Assembly: GCF_963924675.1 (NCBI RefSeq)
Contig: NC_089230.1
Span: forward strand, 69,803,223-69,867,222
DNA length: 64,000 bases
Reading direction: 5' to 3'
DNA from: Phocoena phocoena
Taxonomy: Eukaryota; Chordata; Mammalia; Artiodactyla; Phocoenidae
Numbering within the stretch: the first letter of the stretch is position 1; each line of letters opens with the position of its first letter. The position numbers and the translations under genes are program-made. Below, piece by piece: positions 1-14,100 of the stretch. The notes beneath the pieces are model-generated. The model worked only from the letters and a program-made list of their open reading frames with translations, was not told the DNA's origin and made no database searches.

Positions 1-1991
1 GATTCACAGATAAACTTCTGGAACGTAATACGCCCATTGGTATATTGGCAGTTATCCCCAACATAGGAAAGGCTAATAATGAGTTAAATTATAGTATTTC
101 TCAAGGAAATAGGGGGACATCTCTTTGCCTTTTATCCTCTGCCTGTTTTATTCCCTATCTTCTTTGTAGAGGGAACATCTGTTTGAAAATGAGAAAGCAC
201 TTGGTTTTCCTTTTTATAAAATTTTGGTTATATATTTTTAAATAATATTAAAGGAATCCCTGAAAATTCTTAGAGAAATATTGCCCTAGAGATTTTTCAT
301 TTACTTTTTTGATATAAACACCATTTAAATGGTAGCAATAATAAAATATAAAACTTTGTTCTTTGTCTTTTATTGATATTTTTATGTTGCTAAGAATTTT
401 TTTTCTATTTTGTTTCTTAGATTGATTTTTATTTAAGAATGTCCCATTTCTTGGCTTTTAGTCAGCTTGTGAAACAAATTTTCTACCATTTTATGATTCA
501 TTTTACCATTTCTCTTCAAAAGCCAAGTCTGTTAACAAAATTACAGTTGTAATAACCATAGAAAATGCTGCCCTGTACCTCAGATTCCAAGCAGTGGAGT
601 GGGTGTTTCCCTCACACATGCTTCTCTGTTTTTCTTCCAGGTTTGTAAGGAGATAGCCTTGTCCCCAAAAGGCAAGAACTAACACTTATCATCTGTTTTT
701 ACAGTTTCATTGTCTTAGGCCTGGAAGACATTTTTGTTTTCAACAGAGCATTAAGAAGTCTTCCTAAGATTCTTAACAGTCTTACTAGGGGTGACAGAAA
801 GCCATTTTAGGACAGGAACAGAAAAAGGAATAATTGCCAAGGGACTTAGTGAGGGAGGAAAAGAATTCACGTAGAAGAGAGTTGGCTACCAGGTGTGGGA
901 AGAGAGTAGAATGGAGAGTGAAGGTAGGGTGCTAGAATTCTGGAAAGAAGTACCTCTTCCCTACTGGTTTGCTCTGACTAGACTGTTCAGAATTCTCTTA
1001 AGTGCTACAACCTTTGACTCATTTCCTTAAAAAAGTGTGTTCAAGATGGTTGTGTTTTATCTGTAAAATTTTGCCCCCTTTAACATGAATCAGAGATGTC
1101 TAGGTGACCAGGTGTTATAATGTGCCAGTTCAGAGATTCTTTTCCGATTTAATGAAGACAGACATTTTTTCCCCCTTCTTTCTGCATGTTTATTTCTAGA
1201 ACATGTTTAACACTGCTTTTTTAAAATAATTGTTCTTCAAGTAATAATTTAAAGATTATTTATTTTAAATATTTATATTATTAAAATTTTAGAAGCTAGG
1301 AGATGAGAAAACAATCTTAATTATATAGAGGTGGGTCCCTTTCAGACCTTTTTTCTAATTTTATGTTATCTAATGCTGCAGTGAATGTATTTATACTTGT
1401 GCCTTTTTCACAGTTTAAAAAAATTTGTCTAAAATAAATGCTTGTGTTAGAATAAGTTGCCAGAAATGGAATTAACTTGGTTGAAACCGTTTTATGGCTT
1501 CTTATATTGATAAATGTATATGGGCAAAACGCTTTCTAAAAGGATTGTACAGGTATATCTTGTAACCAACAATATATTGCATATCCAGTTTTTCTGTGCA
1601 GTTTCCATCAGTGGCTGTTATCATAAAATTTTACATTCCTAAATGAAAGATATCAGTACAGTAATTTCTACTTCTTATTACCAGAGTTAAATATTTTTCT
1701 GTATTTGTGTATTTTTAATATCTTTTCCAGTAATTGCTGAAGTGTCTTATATTCTGTTGAATTTTCATATATTGGTGATGCAACAAAACCTGGAGTTGAT
1801 GCTAGTAACTTGTTAGTTTTAGTTTTTTACCCTTAACCTTTTCAGTAGAAAATTTGATATCACTTAATTTCAAAAGTATTAAAAAATTATAGACTTTATA
1901 TGGGCATATTACTTTGTAGTTACATCTCATATGCTATAGGTATAAAGGTCCTGGAAGTATTAATTTTTTTTTCTGATGATTTTTTTTCCAG
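1..1991 (+). other. SNX14 intron, no recognisable element
   Basis: AT-rich intronic sequence upstream of the first exon seen. I find no exon, clear repeat or RNA gene in it. Confidence 0.6.
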
Positions 1992-2193
1992 ATTGAAGAA
2001 GGTATTGTTGTAATGGAAGATGATTCTCCAGTGGAAGCTGTGAACACACCTAATACTCCTCGAAACCTTGCTGCATGGAAAATTAGCATTCCATATGTAG
2101 ACTTTTTTGAAGATACCTCCTCTGAAAGGAAGGAGAAAAAGGAGAGAATACCAGTGTTTTGTATTGATGTTGAAAGAAATGATAGAAGAGCAG
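1992..2193 (+). CDS. SNX14: SNX14 exon: linker and start of PX domain
   Basis: Encodes segment residues 1-67, starting [13 protein letters not shown] and reaching the first PX strands ([22 protein letters not shown]). The acceptor is a T-rich tract with AG at 1990-1991. The donor is GTATTA at 2194. It enters in phase 0 and ends with the first base of a codon. The Lys/Glu-rich stretch between the two strands is a surface loop. Confidence 0.95.
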
Positions 2194-2966
2194 GTATTAA
2201 TATTATTAATGCTTATAGCACTAATCAGGTATTAAAATGATTAAGACAGCATTTCTCCTCCTCCATTGTTGTGGGCTAATAATAATTGGTAAAAATATGA
2301 TCAAACACAACTTTACAAGTTTTCTTTATGTTTTGCTGTCTTTTTTCTTTTAGTTATTTCATCCGTGTGTTACAGTCGAGACAGGGGTAAACAGCATCCA
2401 TAGCAGGATAAATATTCGCCACCCTGGGCTTTGTCCAAGAGAGTGGGCAGTCTGTATAAGCAAAAACACATCAAAGTTGTGCACATTTTGGGAATGATGA
2501 GCAGAAAAATAAAGTTGACCTCAGGAAGAAGGGACAGTCTGTGAGGAAAGAAGGAAAAAGTGGCAGGGTTAGGAAATGGTTTCGAGTGACGAAGTGATAA
2601 GATGAAGGTCAGTGCTAATGATTCCCCTTATTTATTTTTCAAAAAGTATTAGGTGTTTGATTTTTCTCAGAAGCTGATCCTGTTTCATGCATAGGAACAT
2701 AAAGTATAGGAATGGGGAAGGAAGAATGCTCAGAGTAGCTAGCAATGATATTCCCTATTGTAGTTAAATACCAGGCAGGATCTTGTTCTCTTCAGTTCTG
2801 AGTCACTGCTACTTGATTTTGCTGTAACTTCTGTTCGGTCTTGCTAGATGCTGTTCTATCTCAGCATTTTAATAAGTATACAGACAAACCTTTGTCGATA
2901 TTAGAGTTTCATTTCAGTTTCAAACACAGTCACTTACGTCTTTTGTCTGCTGTTTCTGCTGTTAGG

Positions 2967-3006
<40 letters not shown>

Positions 3007-5088
3007 CGTTACGCGGACCTCTCACTGTTGTGGCCTCTCCCGTTGCGGAGGACAGGCTCCGGACGCGCAGGCTCAGCGGCCATGGCTCACGGGCCCAGCC
3101 GCTCCGCGGCATGCGGGATCTTCCCAGACCGGGGCACGAACCCGTGTCCCCTGCATCGGCAGGCGGACTCTCAACCACTGCGCCACCAGGGAAGCCCTGC
3201 TGTTAGGAATTTTAAGTGTTAAAAAGAATTTGGAAAGGAATACTCCTAGTTAACTTCTGGATTCAATTCTTTGCTGTGCCTAGTACTTAAAATCTGGCTT
3301 TTCTCTCAGTGTTCTTGGCTCTCAGAAAATTATTTAAAATGTTTGATTATTCAGATATAAATCCCTATCAATATAAATAAATTGCTTTTTATTGAGGTAT
3401 AATTGACATACATTATTACATTAGTTTTTTAGGTACAATATAGTGATTCAATATAGTGATTCTGCATTTGGATACACTGCAAAATGATCACCACAATAAG
3501 TCTGGTTACCGTCCTTCACCATACAAAGTTAATACAATATTATTGACTGTGTTCCCCATGCTGTACTTTATATCCCTATGACTTATTTATTTTATAACTG
3601 GAAGTTTGTACTACTTGATCACCTTCACCCATTTTATCCTTCTCCTCTGATCTCTGATCTCTGTATGAGTCTGCATTTTGTTTTTGTTTTGTTTTTTAGA
3701 TTCCATGTATAAGTGAAATCATGTGCTATTTGTCTTTCTTTGACTTATTTCATTCAGCTTAATACCCTCAGGGTCCATCCATGTTGTTACAAATGGCAAG
3801 ATTTCATTCTTTTTAAATGGCTGAGTAGTATTCCATTGTATACATATACCACATCTTCTCTATCCATTCATCTGTTGATGGACATTTAGGTTGTTTCCAT
3901 GTCTTGTTTATTGTAAATCATGCTGCAGTGAATATAGGAGTGCGTATATCTTTTCGAATTAGTGTTTTTTTGGATAGATACCCGGCAGTGGAATTGTTGG
4001 ATGATATGGTAAATCTGTTTGTAATTTTTTGAGGAACTTCCATACTGTTTTCCATAGTGACTGCACCAATTTACATTCCCACCAACAGTACACAAGGGTT
4101 CCCTTTTTACCACATCCTCATCAACACTTGTTATTTCTTGTCTTTTTCACACTGGCCATTCTGACAGGTGTGAGGTGGTATCTCATTGTGGTTTTGATTT
4201 GCATTTCCCTGATGATTAGTGATGTTGAGCGTCTTATCATGTGTCTGTTTAGCCATCTATATGTATTCTTTGGAAAAATGTCTATTCAGATCATCTGTCC
4301 ATTTTTTAATAGGTGTTTTTGTTATTGAATTGTGTGAGTTCTTTATGTATATGGGATATCAAGCCCTTATTAGATATATGCTTTGCAAATACCTTCTCCC
4401 ATTCAGTAGATTGCCTTTTTGTATTGTTGATGGTTTCCTTCACTGTGCAAAATCTTTTTGTTTGATGTAGTCTCATTTGTTTATTTTTGCTTTGTTTCCC
4501 TTGCCTTTAGAGTCAGATGAAAACAAAAAAATCACTAAAACCAATGTCAGGGAGCTTGCCACCTGTGTTTTCTTCTAGGAGTTTTATGGTTTCAAGTCTT
4601 TCATGCAAATCTTTAATTTATTTTCAGTTAATTTTTTTACATGGTGTAAGATAGTGGTCCAGTTTCATTCTTTTGCATGTAACTGTTCAGTTTTCCCAAC
4701 ACCATTTATTAATTTTAATTTTAGTTTATAAAAATTTTTTTTTAATTTATTTATTAATTTTTGGCTGCATTGGGTCTTTGTTGCTGCACATGGGCTTTCT
4801 CTAGTTGCAGCGAGCAGGGGCTACTCTTTGTTGCGGTGTGCGGGCTTCTCATTGTGGTGGCTTTTCTTGTTGTGGAGCACGGGCTCTAGGAGTGTGGGCT
4901 TCAGTAGTTGTGGTGCACAGGCTCAGTAGTTGTGGCTCGCAGGCTCTGGAGCACAGGCTCAGTAGTTGTGGCACATGGGCTTAGTTGCTCCACTACATGT
5001 GGGATCTTCCCGGACCAGGGATCAAACCCATGTCCCCTGAATTGGCAGGCGGATTCTTAACCACTGAGCCACCAGGGAAGCCCTAATT

Positions 5089-5119
<31 letters not shown>

Positions 5120-8100
5120 TTTGACCGCGCCGGATCTTAGTTGCGGCACGCAGGATCTTCGCTGCTGTGTGTGGGATCTTCATTGCTGCCTGCGGGATCT
5201 TTAGTTGCAGCATGTGGGATCTTTAGTTGTGGCATGTGGGTTCTTAGTTGCTGCATGTGGGCTCTAGTTCCCTGACCAGGGATCGAACCCAGGCCCCCTG
5301 CTTTGGGAGAGTGGAGTCTTAACCCCTGGACCACCGGGGATGTCCCTATTTTTATTTTAATTTTAAAAAATAAGTCACACTGGTGGCGCAGTGTTTAAGA
5401 ATCTGCCTGCCAATGCAGGGGACATGGGTTCGATCCTTGGTCCAGGAAGATCCCACATGCCGCACAGCAACTAAGCCCATGCTCCACAATTACTGAGCCT
5501 GTGAGCCACAACTACTGAGCCTGTGCTCCACAACTACTGACGCCCGTGCGCCTAGAGCCCATGCTGCACAACAAGAGAAGCCACTGCAATGAGAAGCCTA
5601 CACATTGTAACGAAGAGTAGCCCCTGCTCAACACAGCTAGAGAAAGCCTGTGCACAGCAATGAAGATCCAATGCAGCCAAAAATAAATAAATAAAAAAAA
5701 TAAAATAAAATAAGCCACCCAATTTATGGTGTTTTGTTATAGCAGCCTGAGCAGACTAAGACGGTTACAGAAAGGTTGCAAAAAATAGTACAGAAAGTTG
5801 TCATACACCCTTTACCCAGCTTCCCCTTGTATTGACATCTTATAAAACCATAGTACAATGATTGAAACCAGGAAATTAGCATTGATGGGATATTCATTTG
5901 AATTTCACCAGTTTTCCCACTAATACCCTCTTTCTGGTTCAGGATCCAACCCAGGATCCCACACTGAATTTAGTCTTGTCTCCTTAGTCTCCTATGTTCT
6001 GTGATAGTTTCTCAGTCTTCCCTTGTCTTTAATGAACTTGACACTTTTTTAAAGAGTCCTGACTAGTTATTTGTAGAAAACACTTGAGTCTGTTCCTCCA
6101 CTTGAGTTTGCTGCTCAACAATGTTTACTTATTAAAGGACAGAAGTGGCTCTCCTTTCCCCACTGTATATTCTTGCCTCCATTGTCATAAATTAATTGAC
6201 CATATATGTGTGGGGTTATTTCTGGGCTCTATCTTCTGTTCCATTGATCTATGTGTCTGTTTTTATGCTAGTACCATACTTGTTTGATTATTATAGCTTT
6301 GTAGTACAGTTTAAAATCAGGGAGCATGATACCTCTAGCTTTGTTCTTTTTTCTCAAGATTGTTTTGGCTAATCAAAACTACAATGAGGTGTTACCTCAC
6401 ACCAATCAGAATGGCTATCATCAAAAAATCTACAAACAATAAATGCTGGAGAAGGTGTGGAGAAAAGGGAACCCTCTTGCACTGTTGGTGGGAATGTAAA
6501 TTGATACAGTCATTTGGAGAACAGTATTGAGGTTCCTTAAAAAACTAAAAATAGAACTACCATATGACCCAGCAATCCCACTACTGGGCATATACCCTGA
6601 GAAAACCATAATTCAAAAAGAGTCATGTACCACAATGATCATTGTAGCTCTATTTACAATAGCCAGGACATGGAAGCAACCTAAGTGTCCATCGACAGAT
6701 GAATGGGTAAAGAAGATGTGGCACATATATACAATGGAATATTACTCAGCCATAAAAAGAAATGAAATTGAGTTATTTGTAGTGAGGTGGATGGACCTAG
6801 AGTCTGTCATACAGAGTGAAGTAAGTAAGAAAGAGAAAAACAAATACCATATGCTAACACATACATATATGGAATCTAAAAAACAAACAAACAAAAAAAC
6901 ACTGGTTATGAAGAACCTAGGGGCAGGACAGGGATAAAGATGCAGAAGTAGAGAATGGACTTGAGGACACGGGGAGGGGGAAGGGTAAGCTGGGACGAAG
7001 TGAGAGAGTGGCATGGACTTATATATACTACCAAATGTAAAATAGATAGTTGTAGGAAGCAGCCGCATAGCACAGGGAGATCTCCTCAGTGCTTTTGACC
7101 ACCTAGAGGGGTGGGATAGGGAGGGTGGGAGGGAGATGCAAGAGGGAGGAGATATGGGGATATATGTATATGTATAGCTGATTCACTTTGTTATAAAGCA
7201 GAAACTAACACACCATTGTAAAGCAATTATACTCCAATAAAAGTGTTAAAAAAACAATAGACATAGGGATAGTCAAAAAAAAAAAGAAAAAAGAACTAGA
7301 ACTTGAAGGTTTGGAAAATTCTCGGACTATCCATATATCATGCTCTGGAAAAAAGCCAAGGGTGTGGCTGAACAATGGTTTGCTGAAGAGATCAGGCATG
7401 GGACTCATGGATCAATCATCTCAGCAGAAGCCAGGAATAGAGCTGTGGCTATCCAGGAAAGATCTGTGGAGGACCCTGTTGTTTGGAACTCTCTGGGCTT
7501 CTTGGACCTGGATGTCTGTTTCCTTCCCCAGGTTAAGGAAGTTTTCAGCCATTATTTCTTCAGATAACTTTTCTGCCCCTTTTTCTCTTCTGCTTTTGGG
7601 ACCCCTATAATGCGAGTGTTATTTCACTTGATATTATCCTATAGGTCCCATAAGTTATCTTCTTTTTTTTTATTTTGTGGTACGCGGGCCTCTCCCGTTG
7701 CTGAGCATGGGCTCCAGACGCGCAGGCTCAGTGGCCATGGCTCATGGGCCCAGCTGCTCCGCGGCATGTGGGATCTTCCCGGACCGTGTCCCCTGCATCG
7801 GCAGGCGGACTCTCAACCACTGCGCCACCAGGGAAGCCCTATTTCCTCATTTTACTTGACTCTGTGCTTCTTCCTGTGTATTAGGGGAAACAGCTACCTC
7901 TCTCAGTCTTGAAGAGTGGCCTGTGTAGGTGATTAGCCCTCTAATTCAACCTTGCCCTAGGTCTTCTTTGTCTTTTGAACCTTTGTGATTGTCTAAACTG
8001 CCTGATTTATTCTTGATATATGCCTGTTATGGAGCATATGCCAAGACCTATTAGTGTTCCAAGGGGAGGAATCCCGTTTATCGCCTCGTTTCAGGCTGAT

Positions 8101-11100
8101 GGGAAGCCAGACACTTAGGCAGCAGCCTTTAAAGTAGGCAGATATATACAGTCCTGCAGGGCCACAGTCAAAATCCCTACCTGCCTCCATTCCAGGAGAT
8201 CTGGAGGTGTCCTCGGGGTGCATAGTTGCAGACGAGTGTATGAGCTCCTGAGAGTTCTTATTGAGCTCTAGTGAGGCCAAGGGGGTGTGCAGGGATGGTG
8301 TCTCCTTGCTTACGTTCTCTGGGTGCTCTTCCTTAGCTCCTAGATGTGTGGAAAATCTGAAGCCTGTCCCTCAGGCTGAAGATCCAACCTAAGTAAATAG
8401 GCTTTTTTCACAGGAAGACTGGGGTTTTATTTAGTGTGCTGTCTGTGCAGTCCCTGGGGGGCGGTGTGCCTTTCCAGGAACTGTCTTTCCAACTGGTACA
8501 GTCCCGTGGAGCTCAGTATTGCCAGCTCCCTTAGCCACCAGGGCCAAGTGATGAAGGGGTGTCCCCTGTGTGGATTGCACACACCTGCTGGCTTCAGCAA
8601 GGCAGCTGGTGAGTGTAGGGGGCAGGGCATGCTGGCCAGTGTCAGAAAGGCTGCATGTGCCTGCAGCTCTCAGCAGTGCAGTGGGAGAGTGCCTTGCCTA
8701 TGTGAGTGAGCTGGCTTTAGGCGGGGAGAGGAAGAATGCTGCAGCTGCTCGTGCTTGCCAGTCACAGCCCGGGAGCCAGGGAGCGCTGCAACCACTCTGG
8801 CTTCAGCAAGGCAGTGGGATAGTGCTGCAACCACTTACCCCTGCCTATCCAAGCAAGGCTGGGGGGTGCCATTTCCAAGCTTGTCTGCCTGTGCTAGCAG
8901 GGTAGGTGGGGGGACAGTAATGGCACCTGCCCCTGCCTGCGTCTTGGGAGAGTTTCAGCTGTCCCCTGCCCCTCCAGCATGCTTTTAGATTAGCAAACGA
9001 GTTTTCTTACATGTAGTCTAGGCACTTTATTTTCTTTTTTTTTTTGGTACGCAGGCCTCTCACTGCTGTGGCCTCTCCCGTTGCGGAGCACAGGCTCCGG
9101 ACGCGCAGGCTCAGTGGCTATGACTCACGGGCCCAGCCGCTCCGCGGCATGTGGGATCTTCCTGGACCGGGGCACGAACCCATGTCCCCTGCATCGGCAG
9201 GCGGACTCTCAACCACTGCGCCACCAGGGAAGCCTAAGGCACTTTCTTTTCTTTCTTTCTTTTTTTTTTTTTGGCCGCACTGTGCAGCTTGCGGGATCTT
9301 AGTTCCCTGACCAGGGATCGAACCTATGCCCGCTGTAGTGGAAGTGCGGAGTCATAACCACTGGACCTCCAGGGAATTCCCAAGAAATAATAAATTATTA
9401 AGACTGGAATAATTTCCAGCTTTGTATACTTAATGTTATAAATAGTGCATTCTTTTAGTAGTAGTTTGTAAAATTGTTTATTTCTCAGTGTGTATTCATT
9501 CATTTTGCAGTTGGGCATGAGCCTGAACATTGGTCTGTCTATAGAAGATACCTTGAATTCTATGTACTTGAGTCAAAACTAACAGAATTTCATGGTATGT
9601 TGTCCTTTTTGTATAAAACATTACATTTCAGCATTAGCTTTCTTGAAAGCTGTTGAACCAGCTTTCTGAAATTACTTTCTAATTTTAAGTAACTGTACTA
9701 AGGAAATGTAACAGTGACACTTGTGTACACTACTAGTGATAATAGGAATGTACTGTTTTTATCTCATTTCTGCTTATTTATATTTTTAAAATTTTTACAA
9801 TGCAAATTTATTGCTTTTCAAGCAATAATGATATTAAAATTTAAAAGACAGTGGCAGAGAATTTAAACCAGGCATTTGAGTTGCTCTTTTCTTTTGCCAT
9901 CATCTTCTGTGGTAAACATGTTTCTATGCGACATGACAGATGTTTTGATTTAGCTCTTAGATTTCGATATGGAAAAAAACCCTTGTAGTTGTGTGTTTCT
10001 TTTAAGGGTAGATCAATCAGAAAATCAGAGCACTCTTTCTTTTCAGTCTTCCTCTCACCTCTCAGTCTCTCTTATCTGTCCATTTATTTTAGTTAATATT
10101 AGGTTTACAGTCATGAAGTATTTCTAGTCATTTTGTATGTAAATTGCTGAGCTTGAATTGTGTATTCTGAATCTTTTGATTTTAGAAAAGTTCTGTGGAG
10201 TGTCCCCTGATCCAAATTCAGGTTGGTTTTGAATTGTAAAGGGCAGGGAAACTTCTCTACTCTGCTATAAGAACAAAGCCCACAATAAGGAGATTATAGA
10301 AAGATAAAAAATACAAGGTCCCACTCCATACTTTTTTGTCTAGATTTTGAGTTTGTACTTGTCCTTAAATGGTTTTCTCTTTGCCTTTGCCAGTCTGGTA
10401 CAATGCCATCCTTGTCTTGGTCTTTCTCTGAGACTTTTCCTTTTGATTTAGAGTTGAGAAAAGATCATTTATCTCCGTAATTTAAAATCCTGGACCAATC
10501 AAAGTTGGTTGGATTCTCAACAATATTTTTCCTTTTTGGTACTAAAATGTCCAAAGTTGGCCCTATCTGAGAAAACATGTCCATGGTTTTTAAATTTTGT
10601 TTTTAAGCTTATATAGCATTGGCAAAATGCTGCCATTTTCTCCGTGAGAGAGTAGGTATTTCTTCAGTAAGATTTTGTCTAATAGAATCCCACCAATTTC
10701 AAAATAATCTCATGATAAGTTTTTGAAGCTTTTTTACTAGTATAGAAGGCTAAATAAATCTGTGTCAACAAAGGGAGGTGATATTTTGGATATCAGTAGA
10801 GTCAAGTTCTTTGGTCTGGTCTTCTGACTTTTGAAGCTCTCTGATTTTGTCAAGATTATATAAATGATAATGCCACATCTCTACAAGGCAGCATTGGGAA
10901 TCTGAAGTTGCCATAGTAAATTATAAATTAGGTTTTAAAAATAATAGCAGAACATAGTAATAACTTTCATATATATTAATTTCAGGCACATTTCCTGATG
11001 CCCAGCTTCCTTCCAAGAGGATCATTGGCCCAAAAAATTATGAGTTCTTAAAGTCTAAGAGAGAAGAGTTTCAGGAATATCTCCAGGTACAGCTCCAACT

Positions 11101-14100
11101 TAATTTAAAACATCCTCTAATTTGTCTCTTTTTCTCTTGTACATACATATGTGCTGTGTCTTACAATACCTGTCAATGTGGATTTCTAGAATCCTTTATT
11201 AAAAAAATTTTTTCCCATGTGGAAATGAATTATTGTCAAGAGTACTTTTTAAAAGAAATTTGATAACCAGTGAAATACCATATATTTTCTCGGAGGAAAA
11301 AATGTCTTGTATTGGGCATAGTTTAAAACTTTTGATGTGGGCAGTTAGAGACAGAAAAAGAGAGTGAGAGAGAAAGGAAGAAAAAACTTTTGATGTAAAA
11401 CATTAAATGCATTCTAAGAATACTGTTTTTTTCTTATTTTTTGTTTGATTTTGTGTTTAGCACTTTCTGAACTCTGGAATTTTTCCCTCCTGTTTTATTA
11501 ATTTTTTTGTTTTTGCAATTGTACATTTTTTTTTAATTACTTGGGATCTCCTGACTCTCTACCATTCACCACTTGGAATTGAATTCCGTTTTTCTCAGTG
11601 TGTGCACATTGTGTTGTGTAAACAATGTAATTGCTATTTCCATTGTTGGTGCAGTCTGCTTAAAAGTTACCTACTTGAGACTCTTCTAAAATTAATGACC
11701 ATTTTTCTTTAATCAAGTAAATAAGATCAAAAACTGGATAATTTTATTTGTTTTATTTTTTAAAACTCTCCTTGACTTCCCTGGTGGTGCACTGGTTAAG
11801 AATCTGCCTGCCAGTGCAGGGAACACGGGTTTGATCCCTCGTCTGGGAAGATCCCACATGCCGTGGAGCAACTAAGCCCACATGCCACAACTACTGAGCC
11901 CACGTGCCACAACTACTGAAACCTGCATGCCTAGAGCCCGTGCTCCGCAACAAGAGAAGCAACCACAATGAGAAGCCTGTGCTCTGCAATGAAGAGTAGC
12001 CCCTGCTCGCCACAACTAGAGGAAACCTGTGCACAGCAACGAAGACCCAACGCAGCCAAAAATAAAAAAATAAATTTAAAAAATTTAAAAAATTTAAAAT
12101 CTCATTTATTTGGACATGGAATTTTGTAGTTTTAATTAAGTGTTAATTCAGTTAAATTTGGATGCCTTTTAGCCAACAATAAGTACTTTTTAAATTAAAA
12201 ATATTCAACAGTGTAAAGGGGTATTTACATTATATTTTCTGTATTTGAGCCAATGAATACCTCAACCCAGAAGGTATTTTTTTCGTAACTTTTTGGTGGT
12301 ATGAAAATTGAAATATGATATAAACATTAACTATTGCAAGGATATTTGAACACAGCATATGCTAGTGTTAACCTGTGGTTTTGTTGATATCATTAAACCC
12401 ATTATTTGAACCGACTAATTCTAAGAACTAGAGAACCTCATTCTAGAAGAAATATTTTTTGGTAATATGGAGTTAAATGTTGCAGTACTGGTATTTCACT
12501 TTTAACTCTTTCATAGTTACAAAACTGAATATTAGGTAAGACTGGGTTAAATCTCGCTTTAAAACGTCAGTTTGTCTTGTAAGAAAAAATAGTGTTGCAA
12601 GCAGATCAGGCAACAGTCTCCAAGTTATTTCACATTTCCACGTTTAGTTCTCTGCAAAACCCTTTATACCAGCTTCCTTTAATTATCAAGATAGATGTAT
12701 GATATTGTAATACTTTTTTTTAGTTGAGAAACTGAGAAATAATATTAGCTAATGTTTAATCTTCCTTCCTGTGTATCAGGTACTGTGCCTTATCTAACAA
12801 CACTGTAAGTAGGTAGTGTTATCTTCATTCTACACATCAGGAAACTGACTCTTAGGCAATATATGAACTTTTCTAGGGACACCTAGCTAGCAAATGGAAG
12901 AGCAGAATTCAAACCCATTCATGTGTCACTATAGAGGTCTTACCCTGTTATATGATGCTATTCTTTCTATAAATGTGCTTTGTTATTATTCTGAGTGTGA
13001 AATAGCCTTTGAGGATTTAAAATTGTTTTCTTGGTTAAAAAAATCATTTTAATGTAGTTTTCATCACTCTTCTAGATTGTTAAAACTGTTTTTCCCCCCT
13101 TTTTTTTCTGTTTTTGTTCATCAAGAAACTTCTGCAGCATCCAGAATTGAGTAATAGTCAACTTCTGGCAGATTTTCTCTCCCCCAATGGTGGGGAAACA
13201 CAGTTTCTTGATAAGATACTACCAGACGTAAATCTTGGTAAGTCAATTTAAATAATCATATAGAAGAGGATAAACTGAAAAGAAAAGAAGCAGTATTTTC
13301 AGATTAATTTAGAAGAATAATTTATAGAGTGAAGCCATGTATCAAAACTCTGAAGGACTTCTTATATACTGTTAATGGGAATATAAATTTGAAAACCACT
13401 TGTAACTTTAATGGAGTATAATCTATAAAAATATTGAATCACTGTGTTGTACACCTGCAAGTAATATAATATTTTAAATCAACTATACTTCAATTAAGAA
13501 AAAAAGGAAAACCACTTGGAAAAACAGTTTGGTGTAAAACTGAATGACCCCGCAGTTCCTCTCTGAGATATACACTCTAGAGAATCTTGTATTCATGTTT
13601 AACAATGTTCTTAGCAGCATTGCTTATAGTAGCCTAAACTGGAAATAATGCAGATGTTCATCAGCAATAGAGTAGACATAAATTATAGTAGTTTCACAAA
13701 GTGAATACTTAGAGCAATGCATACCCATGGCATGTAGCTGCTTGGAACAGTGTTGATAATCTTAAAAACATGATGTTGAATGAAAGAAGCAAGAGGCAGA
13801 AGAATGTATGCAGCATTATTCCTTTTATATAAAGTTCAGTATAGACTAAGCAATAAGATAAGCTGGAAAAGTTTGAATAAAATTGTTAAATATCATAATG
13901 GAAGAGAAGCAGTATTTCTAATATTTTATATAATGTCATCTTAAGTATATATAGAACTAAATGAATAAATATTACAAGTGGGCATTTGGCTTTTATCTGT
14001 ATCTCTCCAAATTTTTTTTTTTTTGCGGTATGCGGGCCTCTCACTGTTGTAGCCTCTCCCGTTGCGGAGCACAGTCTCCGGACACGCAGGCTCAGCGGCC

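Noticed and set aside
6527..6937. 136-codon plus-strand ORF
   Set aside because: C-terminal ORF2 remnant of a truncated L1, without a promoter or the catalytic domains; not a gene.
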